DNA of 64,000 nucleotides from Brachynemurus nebulosus (taxonomy: Eukaryota > Arthropoda > Insecta > Neuroptera > Myrmeleontidae): positions 4,872,001-4,936,000 of the forward strand of contig JAPWDM010000009.1 in NCBI GenBank assembly GCA_035578155.1, written 5' to 3'. Each line of letters begins with the position of its first letter. Position 1 is the stretch's first letter. Below are positions 33,651 to 45,371 of this stretch, one piece after another. A model generated the notes under the pieces. It saw only the letters and a program-made list of their open reading frames with translations, was not told where the DNA came from and ran no database searches. A program made the translations under genes and the position numbers.

Positions 33651-33788
33651 CGAGTAAGAGAGAAACATTGATTCCGCCGGGTTGTGTGGACAAAGGATAG
33701 AAAATAGTTTGGTCAGGAAATAATTTGATTTCTTTTCCATTTATTGTTAAGTCATCGTGATGAACGGTTACAACAACTCCTTCAGCAG
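33651..33788 (-). CDS. candidate host-gene exon A, unrecognised extracellular-type sequence
   Basis: The minus strand encodes AAEGVVVTVHHDDLTINGKE, then KLFPDQTIFYP, then PGGINVSLL. The stretch is rich in alternating beta-strand residues and has normal codon use in an A+T-rich setting. This is the most protein-like sequence in the window. An acceptor (TTCAATTCAATTAG) after a pyrimidine-rich run precedes it at 33789-33790. The donor-like G/GTTAGA lies at 33650; without splicing the frame ends in TAG at once. Length is 138 bp, phase 1 at both ends. The open frame extends upstream to about 33854 without an ATG. I cannot name the family; a beta-rich extracellular or von Willebrand D-like piece is only a guess. 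Confidence 0.5.
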
Positions 33789-33854
33789 CTAATTGAATTG
33801 AAAATACGAAGGTGGTTTTGTTGAAGAAGGGAGTAGAAGATGTGTTAACGGTAG

Positions 33855-35036
33855 AGTATAGTTATTTATGGTTTTTTAAAGACTTTTTGATTATGCGTTA
33901 AATACGGTGTTAAATTTTTCGACGTGACTTTTGTAGCAGTTCCCTTCTTAAATAAATATTTGAATTGTAAAGACATTATTTGTCTTTCTTTGGAATTTTT
34001 GGTCCGGTAGACTCTTACAATTAGTATAGCGTAAAATCTCTCAATATTATCTAAATTTTTTGATTCAAATTTGAATTAACAGAGGACGTAACTTATGTAG
34101 CTATATTTAACGCTACTCTCGAAAAAGTTACCTGATCAATATTCACGTGTATTTGCAATTCTCGAAAATATTTCGCCAAAATTTTTTCCTGTCAAATGTA
34201 CCTGTCAAGTAGATCCCAGCGAAAAGATTTTCTTTTATCAAAACTTAAATAATTTTTATTAATATTCTTCAGTTATTATGTTTGTATACAACTTGTTTTT
34301 TTTTTTTTTTTAATTACCTCGCGCTTATGTTGCAGCAATATAGAAGCATTGTTGAAAAAGCGTTGTAAAAACGTTGTAAAATGATGTTTTTAATTTATAT
34401 TTCAAAAACGGCGTAGTGAATAATTTTTATTTCTTATTAAGTATGGTTTGTAACTTTGTATTTTATAACATAATATTAAATTTTTATCAAATTCCTTTGA
34501 CACGTTTTCATTTTATTCAAAAAAGGAGCCCGTGTTAAAATTACAAAACTTTGAAATAGTTTTTCTCAAAATTGGAGAAGTAATTTTTTTTTTCGGTAAG
34601 GGTTCGTATTATTGGTACTGAATAAAATAAATATCTAGAGAAGTTTCGTTAAAATCCTTTGACAAAATCGCTTTATCGATCAACTATACCTTAAACGACA
34701 TTTCTGTCAATTATACCAAATTGCTAATGACTCTTAAAATAAGTAGGCACATAAAATTAATTATTTTTATTTATTAAAAATAAATTTTGCTTAGTTATTT
34801 ATCTTTTATCACTTGTGTAAGAGTACCTTTTAATAAGTACCTATGGCTCTGAATCTCACTTCTTCCAATTTTGAACAAAAGAAACTCAACTTCCGTTTGT
34901 TTTAATTATATATGTATATATTTTATTTATTTTAATTTTTAATTGTGTAGGCTTGCGGTGAACCAATAAATGGGTTCACTGACTACGGGTACAATACCAC
35001 TCCAAAAACTGTGCGCCCCAAAATTTTGATGTTACT
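33855..35036. other. no gene recognised
   Basis: A+T-rich, possibly intron or intergenic DNA next to exon A. A short frame with splice-like borders at 34132-34188 was considered and rejected because its phase does not fit exon A. Confidence 0.4.
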
Positions 35037-35040
35037 TTAA

Positions 35041-35604
35041 GGGGGTATTCTAGTCTAGAGGGTTGATTTCGAGGATTTTTTAACAGTTTTTTTTATTAAT
35101 ACTTATTTAAAATGTATAAAAATTTAAAAAAAATTCAAAATTGAAATCGGTACAGGCCGGCAAAGTGGGCTCAAAAAAAAGGTGTCTCCTGATTGATGTG
35201 ATTCCAACCCTCCTGGGCGTTCATTTAAAAAAAAACCCAACGGCGTTCATTAAAAAAAAATCATTTTTTCGCCTCCTTTTTTCAGCTATGGAAATTTTTA
35301 TAAATAGTAAAAAAAAATTCCAAAAACCCCTACGTCGCGTCGGACCAATTTTGATCGTATTAAGAAGGTCGGTACCAAATTTCAAGTAAATCGGTGCATT
35401 AGAACTTGAAATATCATACGAACCGTATCGAAAAAAGTAGTTTCGAGTAAATAGTAAAAATTAGAATTTAACACTGAAAATATACACAGTTCACAGGGAA
35501 AAAATAACCATAACTCCGAAAATAATTTGAATTTTTGTAAATCCTTTCAGAGGCTTATTCTTAGAAGTCTGAACTTTGAAAAATATGAAAAAAAATCGAC
35601 CCCC
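35041..35604 (+). mobile_element. TTAA-flanked element family C, copy 2 (564 bp)
   Basis: It sits between TTAA (35037-35040) and TTAA (35605-35608). The ends GGGGGTATTCTAGTCTAGAG and inverted GGGGGTCGATTTT share GGGGGT and then diverge. It is colinear with 10880-11550, but lacks about 100 bp present there. No transposase is present, and frames inside are not conserved between copies. Confidence 0.68.
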
Positions 35605-35608
35605 TTAA

Positions 35609-36189
35609 CTCCCAATTCGACTAAATATTTTTACTATTCATTAAATTTATTTTCAATTCATTTCAAACACAAATGCTTAAAAATTCTCTTTTTAGGGAGT
35701 GTTTTTTTGTCACAAGTGACCCTGAATTTTTGAAAGTGTACTGTGCGTGTGTGTGTGTGTTAAATAAATTTTATAGCACACATGTCAGTGATAGATTTTG
35801 TTCTGTTTTTATCACATTAAAATCGAAAATATAATCACAAACCAGGGCGCTTAGGCAAGAGAGAAAAAATTGTGTTACCTATTCGACGACGTTATATACC
35901 TACATACGAATAACACTTGCGTACTTAAAGAATAATTATTAATGTTTTATCTATCTGATATTACCATACCGTACCTAGGCAACTTGTCTGTAGGCAAAGC
36001 AACAAGCTACAGATACATAGTGGTTTCCTATATTAGTATGGTATAAGTAAAGTAACTAACTATATATTGTATGTTAATTTTGTGTTACAATTTAAATGTT
36101 GTTTATCGTTAACGACAAATTACTATTTAAATAATAACGATTTTATAATCTCACCTTTATGCTATTTAATTTCTTTTTAAATGATACTT
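35609..36189. other. no gene recognised
   Basis: It contains a short GT run (35746-35762) and no supported gene. Confidence 0.45.
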
Positions 36190-36262
36190 ATGAGGTAGGG
36201 GACAGTGGGAACTATTTATACAGTTTCGAAAATTAATATTTCGTTGGGTAAGATATTTTTAC
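36190..36262 (+). repeat. 70-bp direct repeat, left of the 602-bp element
   Basis: GTAGGGGACAGTGGG and TTTCGAAAATTAATATTT recur at 36956-37022 in the same order. The two copies bracket the element 36273-36874 and are diverged, so they are older than, or unrelated to, its insertion. Confidence 0.6.
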
Positions 36263-36272
36263 CTAGGAGAAT

Positions 36273-36874
36273 TAGTGATGAGCAAAATTAGTCTTGGTCC
36301 TGCAGCCTTATCTTGGTCTTGAATTTTTTGCAAGACCAAGACCAAGACCAAGACTATGTATACCAAGAGCAAGACCAAGACCAAGACTATAAGTATGGCT
36401 GCAAGATCAATACCAAGACTCAAGTGAGCAAGACCAAGACAAAAGCAAGAAAAAACGACTCTTGCTAAACTATTTAAATAGTCTGAAAGTATAATTAATA
36501 CCGTAAAGAGAGAAAATTTTGATTTTAGAAGGAAAAAATTCAGTAATAAAAAATGCAAGAAAGTGCAAGATTTCTTAGCAATACCAAGACCAAGACCAAG
36601 ACCAAGACACAAACTGCTCTAGCAAGACCAAGACCAAGACTATAAGTATGGCTGCAAGACCAGTACCAAGAATCAAGTGAGCAAGACCAAGACAAAAGCA
36701 AGAAAAAGCAATACTCTTGCTAAACTATTTAAATAGTTTGAAAGTATAATTAATACCGTAAAGAGTGAAAATTTTGATTTTAGAAGGAAACGGAAGGAAG
36801 ATTCTTAATGCAAGAACAAGACCAAGACCAAGACTGCCAAGTCTTGATCTTGGTCTTGCATTTGCTCATCATTA
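36273..36874. mobile_element. hAT-like element filled with (GACCAA) arrays (602 bp)
   Basis: The ends TAGTGATGAGCAAA and inverted TAATGATGAGCAAA match at 13 of 14 positions. The flanks AGGAGAAT (36265-36272) and AGGAGCCC (36875-36882) share their first five bases, compatible with a worn 8-bp hAT duplication. The interior alternates CAAGACCAAGACCAAGAC-type hexamer arrays with two copies of a block of about 250 bp (from about 36389 and 36641, both with GGCTGCAAGA, CTTGCTAAACTATTTAAATA and TTTTGATTTTAGAAGG). The open frames here (Leu/Gly/Val repeats) simply translate the hexamer array. Confidence 0.7.
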
Positions 36875-36955
36875 AGGAGCCCTAACGATAATTGTAATCC
36901 TGGAACTTTGAGACCAGAAAAGAAGAAACGGGAGAAAGGAGCAATAATATTTACG

Positions 36956-37022
36956 ATGTAGGGGACAGTGGGGGCTTTTTAAAATTTCGAAAATTAATAT
37001 TTTGTAGAGTAAAATGTTTTTA
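36956..37022 (+). repeat. 70-bp direct repeat, right copy
   Basis: Partner of 36190-36262, with GTAGGGGACAGTGGG and TTTCGAAAATTAATATTT in the same order. Confidence 0.6.
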
Positions 37023-37126
37023 TCTGGCACCCACAATGATAATACAAGATAATTGTGGTCTTGGTACTTCAAGATGGGAAGAAAACGCGGGGGTGTAGGG
37101 GGTACTATACGACTCGAATCTTTCAT

Positions 37127-39480
37127 TGAGGGTAGTTTTTCGATCTCGAAAAAGTCCGGGATTTGAGTCCGAGTCCGAGAAATTTGAGATTAAAATATAA
37201 TTTCAGTTGTAAGAACATTTATTTTTATTTTTGAAAAAATTGGAATTTTTTTTTTTTGAATTACGTTTTTCTGTTGTGTCCAGTATTATGGGTTTATTAT
37301 CCCCAAAATGGTCGTACCTGCTCCAAATAAAATTTCATAAGTCTAGATGGAATGGCTTCCAAAATATGTGTGTCCAAAAATCAGAGATTTGGACACTCAC
37401 TGAGTGGCTGATAGATTATTAAAAGAATCTAACTAATTTTTCAATTCATTAAATAATTTTTTAAACTAGACACTGATAGAAAATTATTTCTATGACAACT
37501 GAACCAATATAGATTATAAAATAAAATTTTATGGAACTCTGTGAAGAGCTTTGTCTACCAAACAAAGGAAGACTGACGTAAATGAACCAAGAAATGCCAA
37601 AACAATCAATTGACGTACATAAAAGATTCATATTTTTATTTCACATTCCGTTACTATGGTTTTGAAATCAGTTAATTTCCAAATCAGAATACGGTACTTG
37701 ACTGTATTCAAAATTTGTTTTAAATGTTGAACAATTTTATGTATTGTCCTTAAATATATTCAATTTTAGTAGTGACAAATAAAAATATTCTTTAGTTACT
37801 TAAAAATTCGATTTCGAAAATTATAAATTTTTAGCCTTCATTTAAATGGTTAAAAACGCAGTGATATTTGAAAATGACGTCATTTTTTAATAGCAGATCT
37901 TATTACTCTAGTTACGGTTTGTCTATGACAAATTGCATTTTCATTGTGACATTTTTACAATTCTAATTGACCAAGAGAAGTTGTTTTTCTTTGCAATTTA
38001 TTTTGAACTTTTTGGTTTGCAATTAATTTTGCACTCAAAAAGGATTGATGGAAGGAATACATCGTCACTTAATACGTAAAATATCCTTATCAACTTGTTT
38101 TAAATATTATGTTAAAAATGCTTTCATTTTTTGCTACAATTTTAAAGTTACGTTTTCTTAAAGTGCATTTAATACTTGTAGGGCTTCATGAAAATCTTAT
38201 GATGATGATAAATGAAGAAGATAACAAAGTCGAAAGTAGTAAATACCACTAAAACTGAGCATGATGACTGCTGAATATTGTGTATAAATTTGAAACCGTG
38301 TTGACAAGTGTTGATATGAATGAAAGCGACATCTATTTGAGTTAAATCGTGACGTCATTGCATACGTCACTACGCCAAATCGTTTTTCCCGCCAATTTGT
38401 TCATTTAAAATTGAACAATGGTTTTTTTGAAGATTTTTAAAAATTTAACAAAAATTAACTAATTTATACGTAAGAACAAAGCATTTAGAATCATTTCTCA
38501 ATTGCAGTCAAGTACCCTATTCTTGTGTCATTTTAATCATTCTTACCAACTAATGAAATGTTTTTTTCATGACAAAATTGAAAATTCCGAAATCCGAATC
38601 AATTCCAATTTCAAAAATTTTTAGATCGAACACAGTGGCGCAACGTTTTAAACAAAACACCGTATACACTCCAAAAATTACTAGGTATATACAAAATATT
38701 TAAATATTTAAAAAAAAATTCTATATGAAGATTGAATATTATTATTAAGTTTTTATAATAATAATAATAATGTATAAAATTTCCAAGCAAAAAGAAGAGG
38801 TAACTGTTTATAATTTTTAATGTACTTTTAATGTATTTTGAATATATTTTAAGTGTGAGACAAACTTAGGGGAGCTCGAGGGGGTACTGCTAGCAAACAA
38901 GCACTGAGCGAATGGATGGATGTTGAATTTAATGCTATTCGGAAATAAGGTTAATTTAGCTTTTATTCTATCGTATTGTTTCAATGAAAGTTATTATTAA
39001 ATAATGCTGAATATAACGATAATAAAATTCTTCTTGGGCCGGTGGTGTGGCGATGCCTGAACGTAAACAACACTCGGGGTGAAGTTTCGAATGACGGGCG
39101 CACACTGTCCGGGGGATCGGGTGACCCAACTCATGGGGAGGGAGAGTGAAACCCTCCCTTTATATACACTGGCAGTATACGAATAGTATTTATATTATTA
39201 TGGATATTATATTCAACACTGGAGGAAAAATGGTTTTAATATATAATAATCTAACTAATTATTATTCTAAGATTTAAAACTCCGTCACTTCCGAAAATTA
39301 AAAAATTAAAAATATAAAAATATAATAATGTAAGGTATTGTTGAGTTTTCATTTTAATATGAAACACGGTGTACGTTTTTTGAGGGTGTACATTCTTCAG
39401 TATGCGTTTACCAAATACCAAAAAAAAAAATTATTCAGAGGAAAAGAAATTGTAGAAAGTTTTATGACTAGATTAATTTT
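37127..39480. other. no gene recognised; G+C-richer patch at 39040-39165
   Basis: The patch 39040-39165 (for example GGGGGATCGGGTGACCCAAC) followed by TTTATATACA resembles a promoter or a fragment of a retroelement terminal repeat, but I find no matching second copy or ends. The rest is A+T-rich with no supported gene. Confidence 0.35.
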
Positions 39481-40140
39481 TTTAAAAGCTTTTATTTAAC
39501 TTGCTATGTTAGTATGTTGGTTTAGATCAAATTTTGGAATCAAAATTTAGACAGGTTCTAATTGAGTTAGAGGTTTCAAATTTTGCATACGTGTCTAACC
39601 TTGATGACAATGCAACATTGTATAATTAGTTTTGCCCTAATTCACCCCAAACCAAAATTCTTGATTTTTAGTCCTATGCAACTTTTTGACATTTCGAATT
39701 GTCAAATATTATCCATTGATTTTACATTGCAATTTTTTGTTTCCATAGTTATGTCTGATTAGAGTAAATTAACCGATTAAAATATAGGTAAAAAAATATT
39801 GTTTCTTTAATTTTTTGTAAATTAATTGTAATCACACTAAAAAGTAGAAAATAAAATAAAATAAAAAAAAATGTTTTTAAGAAAAAGCTGTTATTTAAAA
39901 ATGGGCTAAAAAAATAAAATAACTTTTGAGTGAAGTTTGAAGCAATATGCAAAATAATTTACAAAAGCTTGAGGCGTTTAATTAGATTTGGTAACTACTG
40001 AAAAGTAAAATAGCTACACTTATACGTATATCCAAAACATCCAAAACAGAAATAACTAATGATAACGCCTCAAGCTTTTATAAATTATGTTGCATATTGC
40101 TTCAAACTTCACTCAAAAATTATTTTATTTTTTTTTTAGC
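39481..40140 (+). repeat. foldback repeat family F, copy 3
   Basis: It is colinear with 25001-25694, with the unique module 39481-39858 and the foldback 39861-40140. The right arm stops at TTTTTTAGC, about 50 bp short of the other copies, so its outer end is lost. An insertion of a few bases (ATCCAAAACATCCAAAACAG) marks a local duplication at about 40030. Confidence 0.7.
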
Positions 40141-40324
40141 TCAGCAATTACTTTATTTTATTTCTAATTTTTCAAAGATTAGATTTCGAATAAAAATTTT
40201 CAATTTGGAAACAACTTTTTTTCTTCAGGACTTTATGACTACAAAAAATTTGTGTACAGTGATGGACATTAGTACCCACGAGGTTCAATATCAATAGAAA
40301 AACTGGTAAAAAAATAGATACTAA

Positions 40325-40397
40325 AAATACTTATTTTTTTATTACGCCTGTAAAATCACTTCAAAATCGAGCCTCTAGACTAGAATATTCCCTTAAA
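40325..40397 (-). repeat. TTAA family C end fragment
   Basis: The inverse of the first 70 bp or so of family C (GAGCCTCTAGACTAGAATAT ending CCCTTAA). Only one end is present, so it is a truncated copy. Confidence 0.65.
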
Positions 40398-40399
40398 AA

Positions 40400-41773
40400 C
40401 AAAATTTTGAAACTGTAACTTTTAGCAAATTTTGAGCCCTATTATGGAAAACCTTTTATAAATATGTTGCAACGACAGTTACTAATATAATATTCAGACA
40501 GTTACAATTCTTTTCGATTAGAAACCATCTATGGTACATTTATTGAACGACACCCGGTAAATAATATTACTCGTGAGTTAATTCATGGTATTGTTTTCAA
40601 TGTGAAATTGAATATAATTATCATTACTCATTATTAATTAATTCTATACGCGTTTTATTACAATATACAAGCGAACGAAATTTTTTTTATTATAATTTTT
40701 TTTTTAATAGTTCCTTCTTCATCCTCCCCCACCAACATTTACTTCTATATTGCCATTTTTTTTTTTAAACAAAACAATTTAATGTGTGTATGTTGCGAAC
40801 TTATAAATTTTCAATGTGTTACACAATAATAATTATGATGGAACCATTCCTAATTATATTTTTTAGTATTTTTTTTTTATCTAAAAAAAAAACCTACAAA
40901 AATTTTACGTGCAAAATTTTATTTATTTTTAATTTTTTTTAACAAGAATTATAAAAATTTTGTTGATATAATTATACATTGTTTGAAGTAGATACTTAAA
41001 TAAATCAAAATGTAGCTCAGGTGTGTTAATAATTTGACTACAGGTTAATTAAATTTTGTTAAAATCTGATTACCAGGTATCGGATTTCTTTCGGATCAGA
41101 CAGTTTTGTCTTTAGCATATGCAGGTATACATATTGCACTCGATTTGACTAAAAGTTCAAAATATTTTCATAAAAACAACGTACACAAGGTACATACACA
41201 CACAGACATTTGTGTATCAAAATATTATTTATACGTATTTTATGTAAACATCCTTTTTTTCTTTTATTTATTACCTGCACAATTGACAAGTGCCACTGCA
41301 ATTTTAATTGACTATCAAAAGTATTTTTGTTTATATTATGTATGTGATTTATGTGACATGTCATTTAAATTAAATAAATTCATCTTTTTTTATTGTTTTC
41401 AATTTTGAGAGATAGAAGTATAGTTGCTTATTAAAAATTTGTTTTTCAATAATAAAAAATCTTAGTAAATACGTACGTCTTAGCTATTATAGTGGACCGT
41501 CTAAATATTCAACAACTTTTCAGTATATTTTACAAAATTTTTTTCCGATTTTTTGAATTTTCTTACTTTCGTCAAATAAAAAATGCTGGTGGTATTCTAA
41601 ATGGTGAAAAATGTAATTTTTGACCAATTATATTCATTCAAATGTGCATAATTTAATGTAATTTAGTTGCAAAATTTTATTGAAATAAGTACGGTCCTGA
41701 ACTGTCCAAAGAAACCCGGTACGTACTGATTACCTATATAAAAAATTTAAATTTTCAAATCCATGAATTAACA
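40400..41773. other. no gene recognised
   Basis: A 100-codon frame at 41106-41408 is rich in Phe/Tyr/Leu and lies in A+T-rich DNA. It has no family features and I do not call it a gene. Confidence 0.4.
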
Positions 41774-41777
41774 TTAA

Positions 41778-42417
41778 GGTACCATCACAGTGTGATCGGT
41801 CGAAAAATAGTAAATTTTCGCGATTTTTTTTCGGATGGATGTGGGAATGGGGATAATTTTTTTTTTATGATTAACACCACTATTTAGCAATACAAAAAGA
41901 TTTTTTTTATTCATTTTTATTTGTTTTTCATAATTATTATTTATCATTTTTTGAAAAAAGTGTCATTAAAAAAGGGCGGATATTGGTGCCCGCACCAATA
42001 AAAAATGGGTTATCAATCTGCAGGTAAGCCGTTATATTCCTATGGGAGCTTTTTTTTGAAATTTGAAAAAAATGCCGGCGGCTTGAATAAAAAAGTACGA
42101 ATTTTTTTATAGTTTTCCGTGTGGAAAAAAAGGAAGATTTCAAAAAAAGCTCCCATAGGAACATAGCGGTCTACCTACAAATGAAAACTGAGGCCGCAAT
42201 CGTAGGCACCAATATCGACTCTGTTTTAAAGACACTTTTTTTAAAAAATTAAAATAATTATAAAAAATAAATAAAAATAAATAAAAAAATATATTTTTGT
42301 ATTGTTAAATAGTGGTATTAATCGTAAAAAAAATACATCCCTATTCCCCCATCCTATCCATTCAAAAAAAATCGCGAAAATTGACTATTTTTCGGTCGAT
42401 CACACTGTGATGATATC
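41778..42417. mobile_element. TTAA-flanked long inverted repeat, family A copy 2 (640 bp)
   Basis: It is flanked by TTAA (41774-41777 and 42418-42421). The ends GGTACCATCACAGTGTGATC and inverted ATATCATCACAGTGTGATCG lead into two complementary arms of roughly 300 bp with a short centre near 42070-42110. Blocks such as CACCACTATTTAGCAATACA, AAAAAGTGTC and CTATGGGAGCTTTTTTT occur inverted on the other side. It is the full-length relative of the deleted copy at 17855-18250. If transcribed it would fold into a long hairpin RNA. It has no coding function. Confidence 0.8.
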
Positions 42418-42574
42418 TTAAGGCTGAATTTATCAAAAATGTTATCAAAGAGTAATCTAGCAATTATAATCGGAGTACTTACCTAATTTTCATTAAAAGT
42501 GCACCTTCAATGCATTTCCGAAAATTTAACTTCTGATTCCATTTATTTCTTAAATACTTAGACACTAAAACCTT

Positions 42575-42830
42575 TTTTGTGGTGAGAATAGGGATCGCAT
42601 AAGAAAGCCCATAAAAAATGGTATTCAAAATCCTCATAAATTGCTATAAAAGGTACAGTTTGTAACAGGTTGCAAAAAAAAAGAAATTAATACGGTGGAT
42701 CGGGGCTGCATAAAAGAAGCATCATAGAAAATACATTACTCAAAATTACAGGATTTTACACGTGGAAATGTTTTTAGATATTTTATTTCACTTTTTTATA
42801 ATATTGCAAAAATTGCAATACATACATATG
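42575..42830 (+). repeat. dispersed repeat family D, copy 1
   Basis: It shares order and spacing with 62430-62705: GCATAA(G/A)A, ATAAATNGCTATNAAAAGT, GGTGGATCGGGGCTGCAT versus GGTGAATCAGGACCGCAT, GTAGAAAATACAT(A/T)ACTCAAAA and TTTTATTTCA. No coding frame was found. Confidence 0.55.
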
Positions 42831-42894
42831 TAAAGAAACTGGAAACTTACGTAATGTGGTGATGAAATACGTTCGGCAACCAAATTTATGGTAT

Positions 42895-43414
42895 CACTGT
42901 TAAAAAAATATGTATTATTACAATAAAAAATATGGTAATTTTTTACAATATGTGTCTTGAAAATTACAATGTGTTAGTAAATTTAAATAATTGAGTTGTA
43001 AAATATGAAATTTTGTGTAAAAATAAATATTCACTGTAATTTTAAATAGTTTGATACTAAAATTACATATAAAAGTAGTATTTGACATGCTAAAATAGTA
43101 AAATTACATTTCGAAACGAAAATTTATTGTATTCGTATGTTAAATTACTGATCTTTTGGATGTAAATTACCGGTATCACGTGATTGATTCGGCGCAGTTG
43201 ACGGCGTCAGTTGAGTTGACAGTGTAATTTTGCATGTCGTACGTAATTAATTTACATTGAGTGGAGTAAAATTACGTCCGAAATGTAAGGTAAAACATTC
43301 TACAATGTAATTTTACATAGAAAAATGTTCTAAACATTTCGAAATGTAATTTTACAATATTTAATGTTGGCAATTAAATGCCAACATTAAATGTTGTAAA
43401 ATTTTTTAACAGTG
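42895..43414. mobile_element. inverted-end element rich in TAAAATTAC motifs (520 bp)
   Basis: The end CACTGTTAAAAAA and its inverse TTTTTTAACAGTG bound the element. Inside, TAAAATTAC or its inverse GTAATTTTA recurs about ten times, and a palindrome (ATTTAATGTTGGCA and its inverse) lies at 43357-43396. The target duplication is unclear. The clustered motif could be transposase-binding sites or expansion of a short repeat. Confidence 0.55.
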
Positions 43415-44310
43415 TAAATTATCATAAAAGATGAAAATCAATAGAGTTCTAATTTGATAGTTAACGAATTCTCGGGAACGAAAAACTCGCAGCTGGAGCT
43501 TTAATCGATACTTAATAAAGAGCACCCGTCGGGCAGAATGTGTAATATTTTAATTACTCGAATTTTTATTCCAGTTGAAATAACTCAAAATAGAGATACT
43601 CTTATTAATTACAGTAAAATAAAGTAAAAAAAAAAATAAAATTGTAACATCAAAGTCATCATCATCAATAACAGCAATCAAAAAGCCTATCATTAAAAAA
43701 CAAATTGACATAAAAAGCCGAATACACCGAAAAAAACTGTCCTCTTACAAAATCATCAACTGATATATACGATAATTTAGTATATAAATTAAATAAAATC
43801 AACTTACCAAACTAATATTTATATATATTTTTTAAAGGATGAATGGTCAAGTAAAAGATAAATGATGGTACTCGGTGAAAATATCCTGTAATATCCTCTA
43901 TTTGGATGTCCACTCACTCTATGTACTGGCATATATATGAATTAACAGAGCGTAAAATTGATGAAATAAAAAAAAAAAAATATTTTACAAAAAAGCGAAA
44001 ATGTTCAAACGAAAATCTGTTGCGTTTAAAAAAAAAAAACGAAAAATAAATAAATATATATTTATTTCAATTCAATATTCAAACATTTTGATGTACCGAG
44101 TGTAACAGTTACTAAGACATCACTGTCGCATATAGAAACTTTAGCATGGCATTTCCATCATATTACCCATACAAATGATACTATCGTAAATGCCATCGGA
44201 TATAGTTTGATCGGGGCCTCAAAGTCCGGGCAGTAGTGTGTCACTCTCTTTGGATGAATGAACCCAATGTTTAAAGGGGTACTGGAAGGGATGTAAAATT
44301 AGCACATATT
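43415..44310. other. no gene recognised
   Basis: A+T-rich with several A runs; no supported gene. Confidence 0.45.
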
Positions 44311-44313
44311 AAT

Positions 44314-44925
44314 TTAAGAAGTGAATTCCAAAAGGTGCTAAGTCATTTTTTGTCTAATGTGAGATTTTAGTTGATGCAGAATGTTCAAGTCCAGCTCTAC
44401 ACGATTTTCGTAGTGCCACCCTTCAAAATGAGCTTAGTCTACTGTAAAATGAATGAGGAAAAATGGAATGTTTTCCAAAAAAGCGCTAAGTTAGTGACAG
44501 TATTATTTCAAAACGCTCTAAGTCAAATTTACTCGTAAACCATTGCATTTTTTTTCCAATAATAGCTGGTATTTTTTTCCAAATTTGCTTGTAGACAGAT
44601 TTTCTGTTATGTCAAACACATGAAATAGCTAATAATGCACTGTTTAAAATGTTTCTTGAATAAAATATATCTGTATTTAAACAAACTTGGTTTATTTTAA
44701 CCAACTCAACCCAACTTTTTAAAGGTTTTTTTATTTTTTTCAATATAATCTATTGAAAATTATATGTATAAATAAGAACAAATAAATAACATCAATAATA
44801 ATTATTATCTAAGAACTTGAAAATAATTTAAACAGATTACTACATTTGCCTACCTAGATAGATTTTTACATTTCCTGAAAAATTGCAAAAAGTGACTTAA
44901 CGCGTTTTGGAATCCACCTCTTCAA
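44314..44925. mobile_element. inverted-repeat element with GCTAAGTCA sites (612 bp)
   Basis: The arms 44314-44352 and 44886-44925 match at about 30 of 37 positions (AAGTGAATTCCAAAAGGTGC versus inverted AGGTGGATTCCAAAACGCGT). The core CAAAANGCNCTAAGTCA also appears at about 44476 and 44508, giving four spaced sites. No transposase is visible. It is an old non-autonomous element with repeated subterminal sites. Confidence 0.55.
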
Positions 44926-45371
44926 TTTGTAATGACTTTGTAAGTTGGAACTTTTTTTAAATAACGAATTTACTTAATAAAGAAAGATTAAAATAATGAT
45001 TTTAAAAAAAAAAAGTTTTAAAAATGACTCCCCACCTGTGTTTTGTGTATTAATCTCACTGTACACAAATGTTTATAATGTTTTTTTTCTGGCTTAAGAA
45101 ACAAGAAATTCACCTTATATACGAAGAGAAACATTACACTTTTGTACGACACGAATAAAAAATCATAAATATATTTCCGATTTAGTTTTGAACGATTACA
45201 CTGATATTTAAAACTTTAGTTTGTTTTCTCTGTTGCACAGTTTTCGTTTTTTTGTGTATTATGACTGTTTTTGCCGTTTTTACTTTAATAAGTCGTCCCA
45301 AACATGTTTTTTTTTTGTTCGGTTTACCCCTCCTATCCTTACTACTTTTCTCATTTTATAGAATGATATGA

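Noticed and set aside
34132..34188. 57-bp minus-strand micro-exon with CAG/GTAACT donor
   Set aside because: Open only in phase 0, which cannot join exon A (phase 1), and there is no other support.
36259..36612. 117-codon minus-strand Leu/Gly/Val-repeat frame
   Set aside because: It is the translation of the GACCAA hexamer array in a hAT-like element.
39040..39165. G+C-rich patch with a TATATA box, possible LTR or promoter
   Set aside because: No second copy, no TG...CA ends and no primer-binding site seen; left as unassigned.
41106..41408. 100-codon plus-strand frame
   Set aside because: Phe/Tyr/Leu-rich translation of A+T-rich DNA, with no family feature or splice context.
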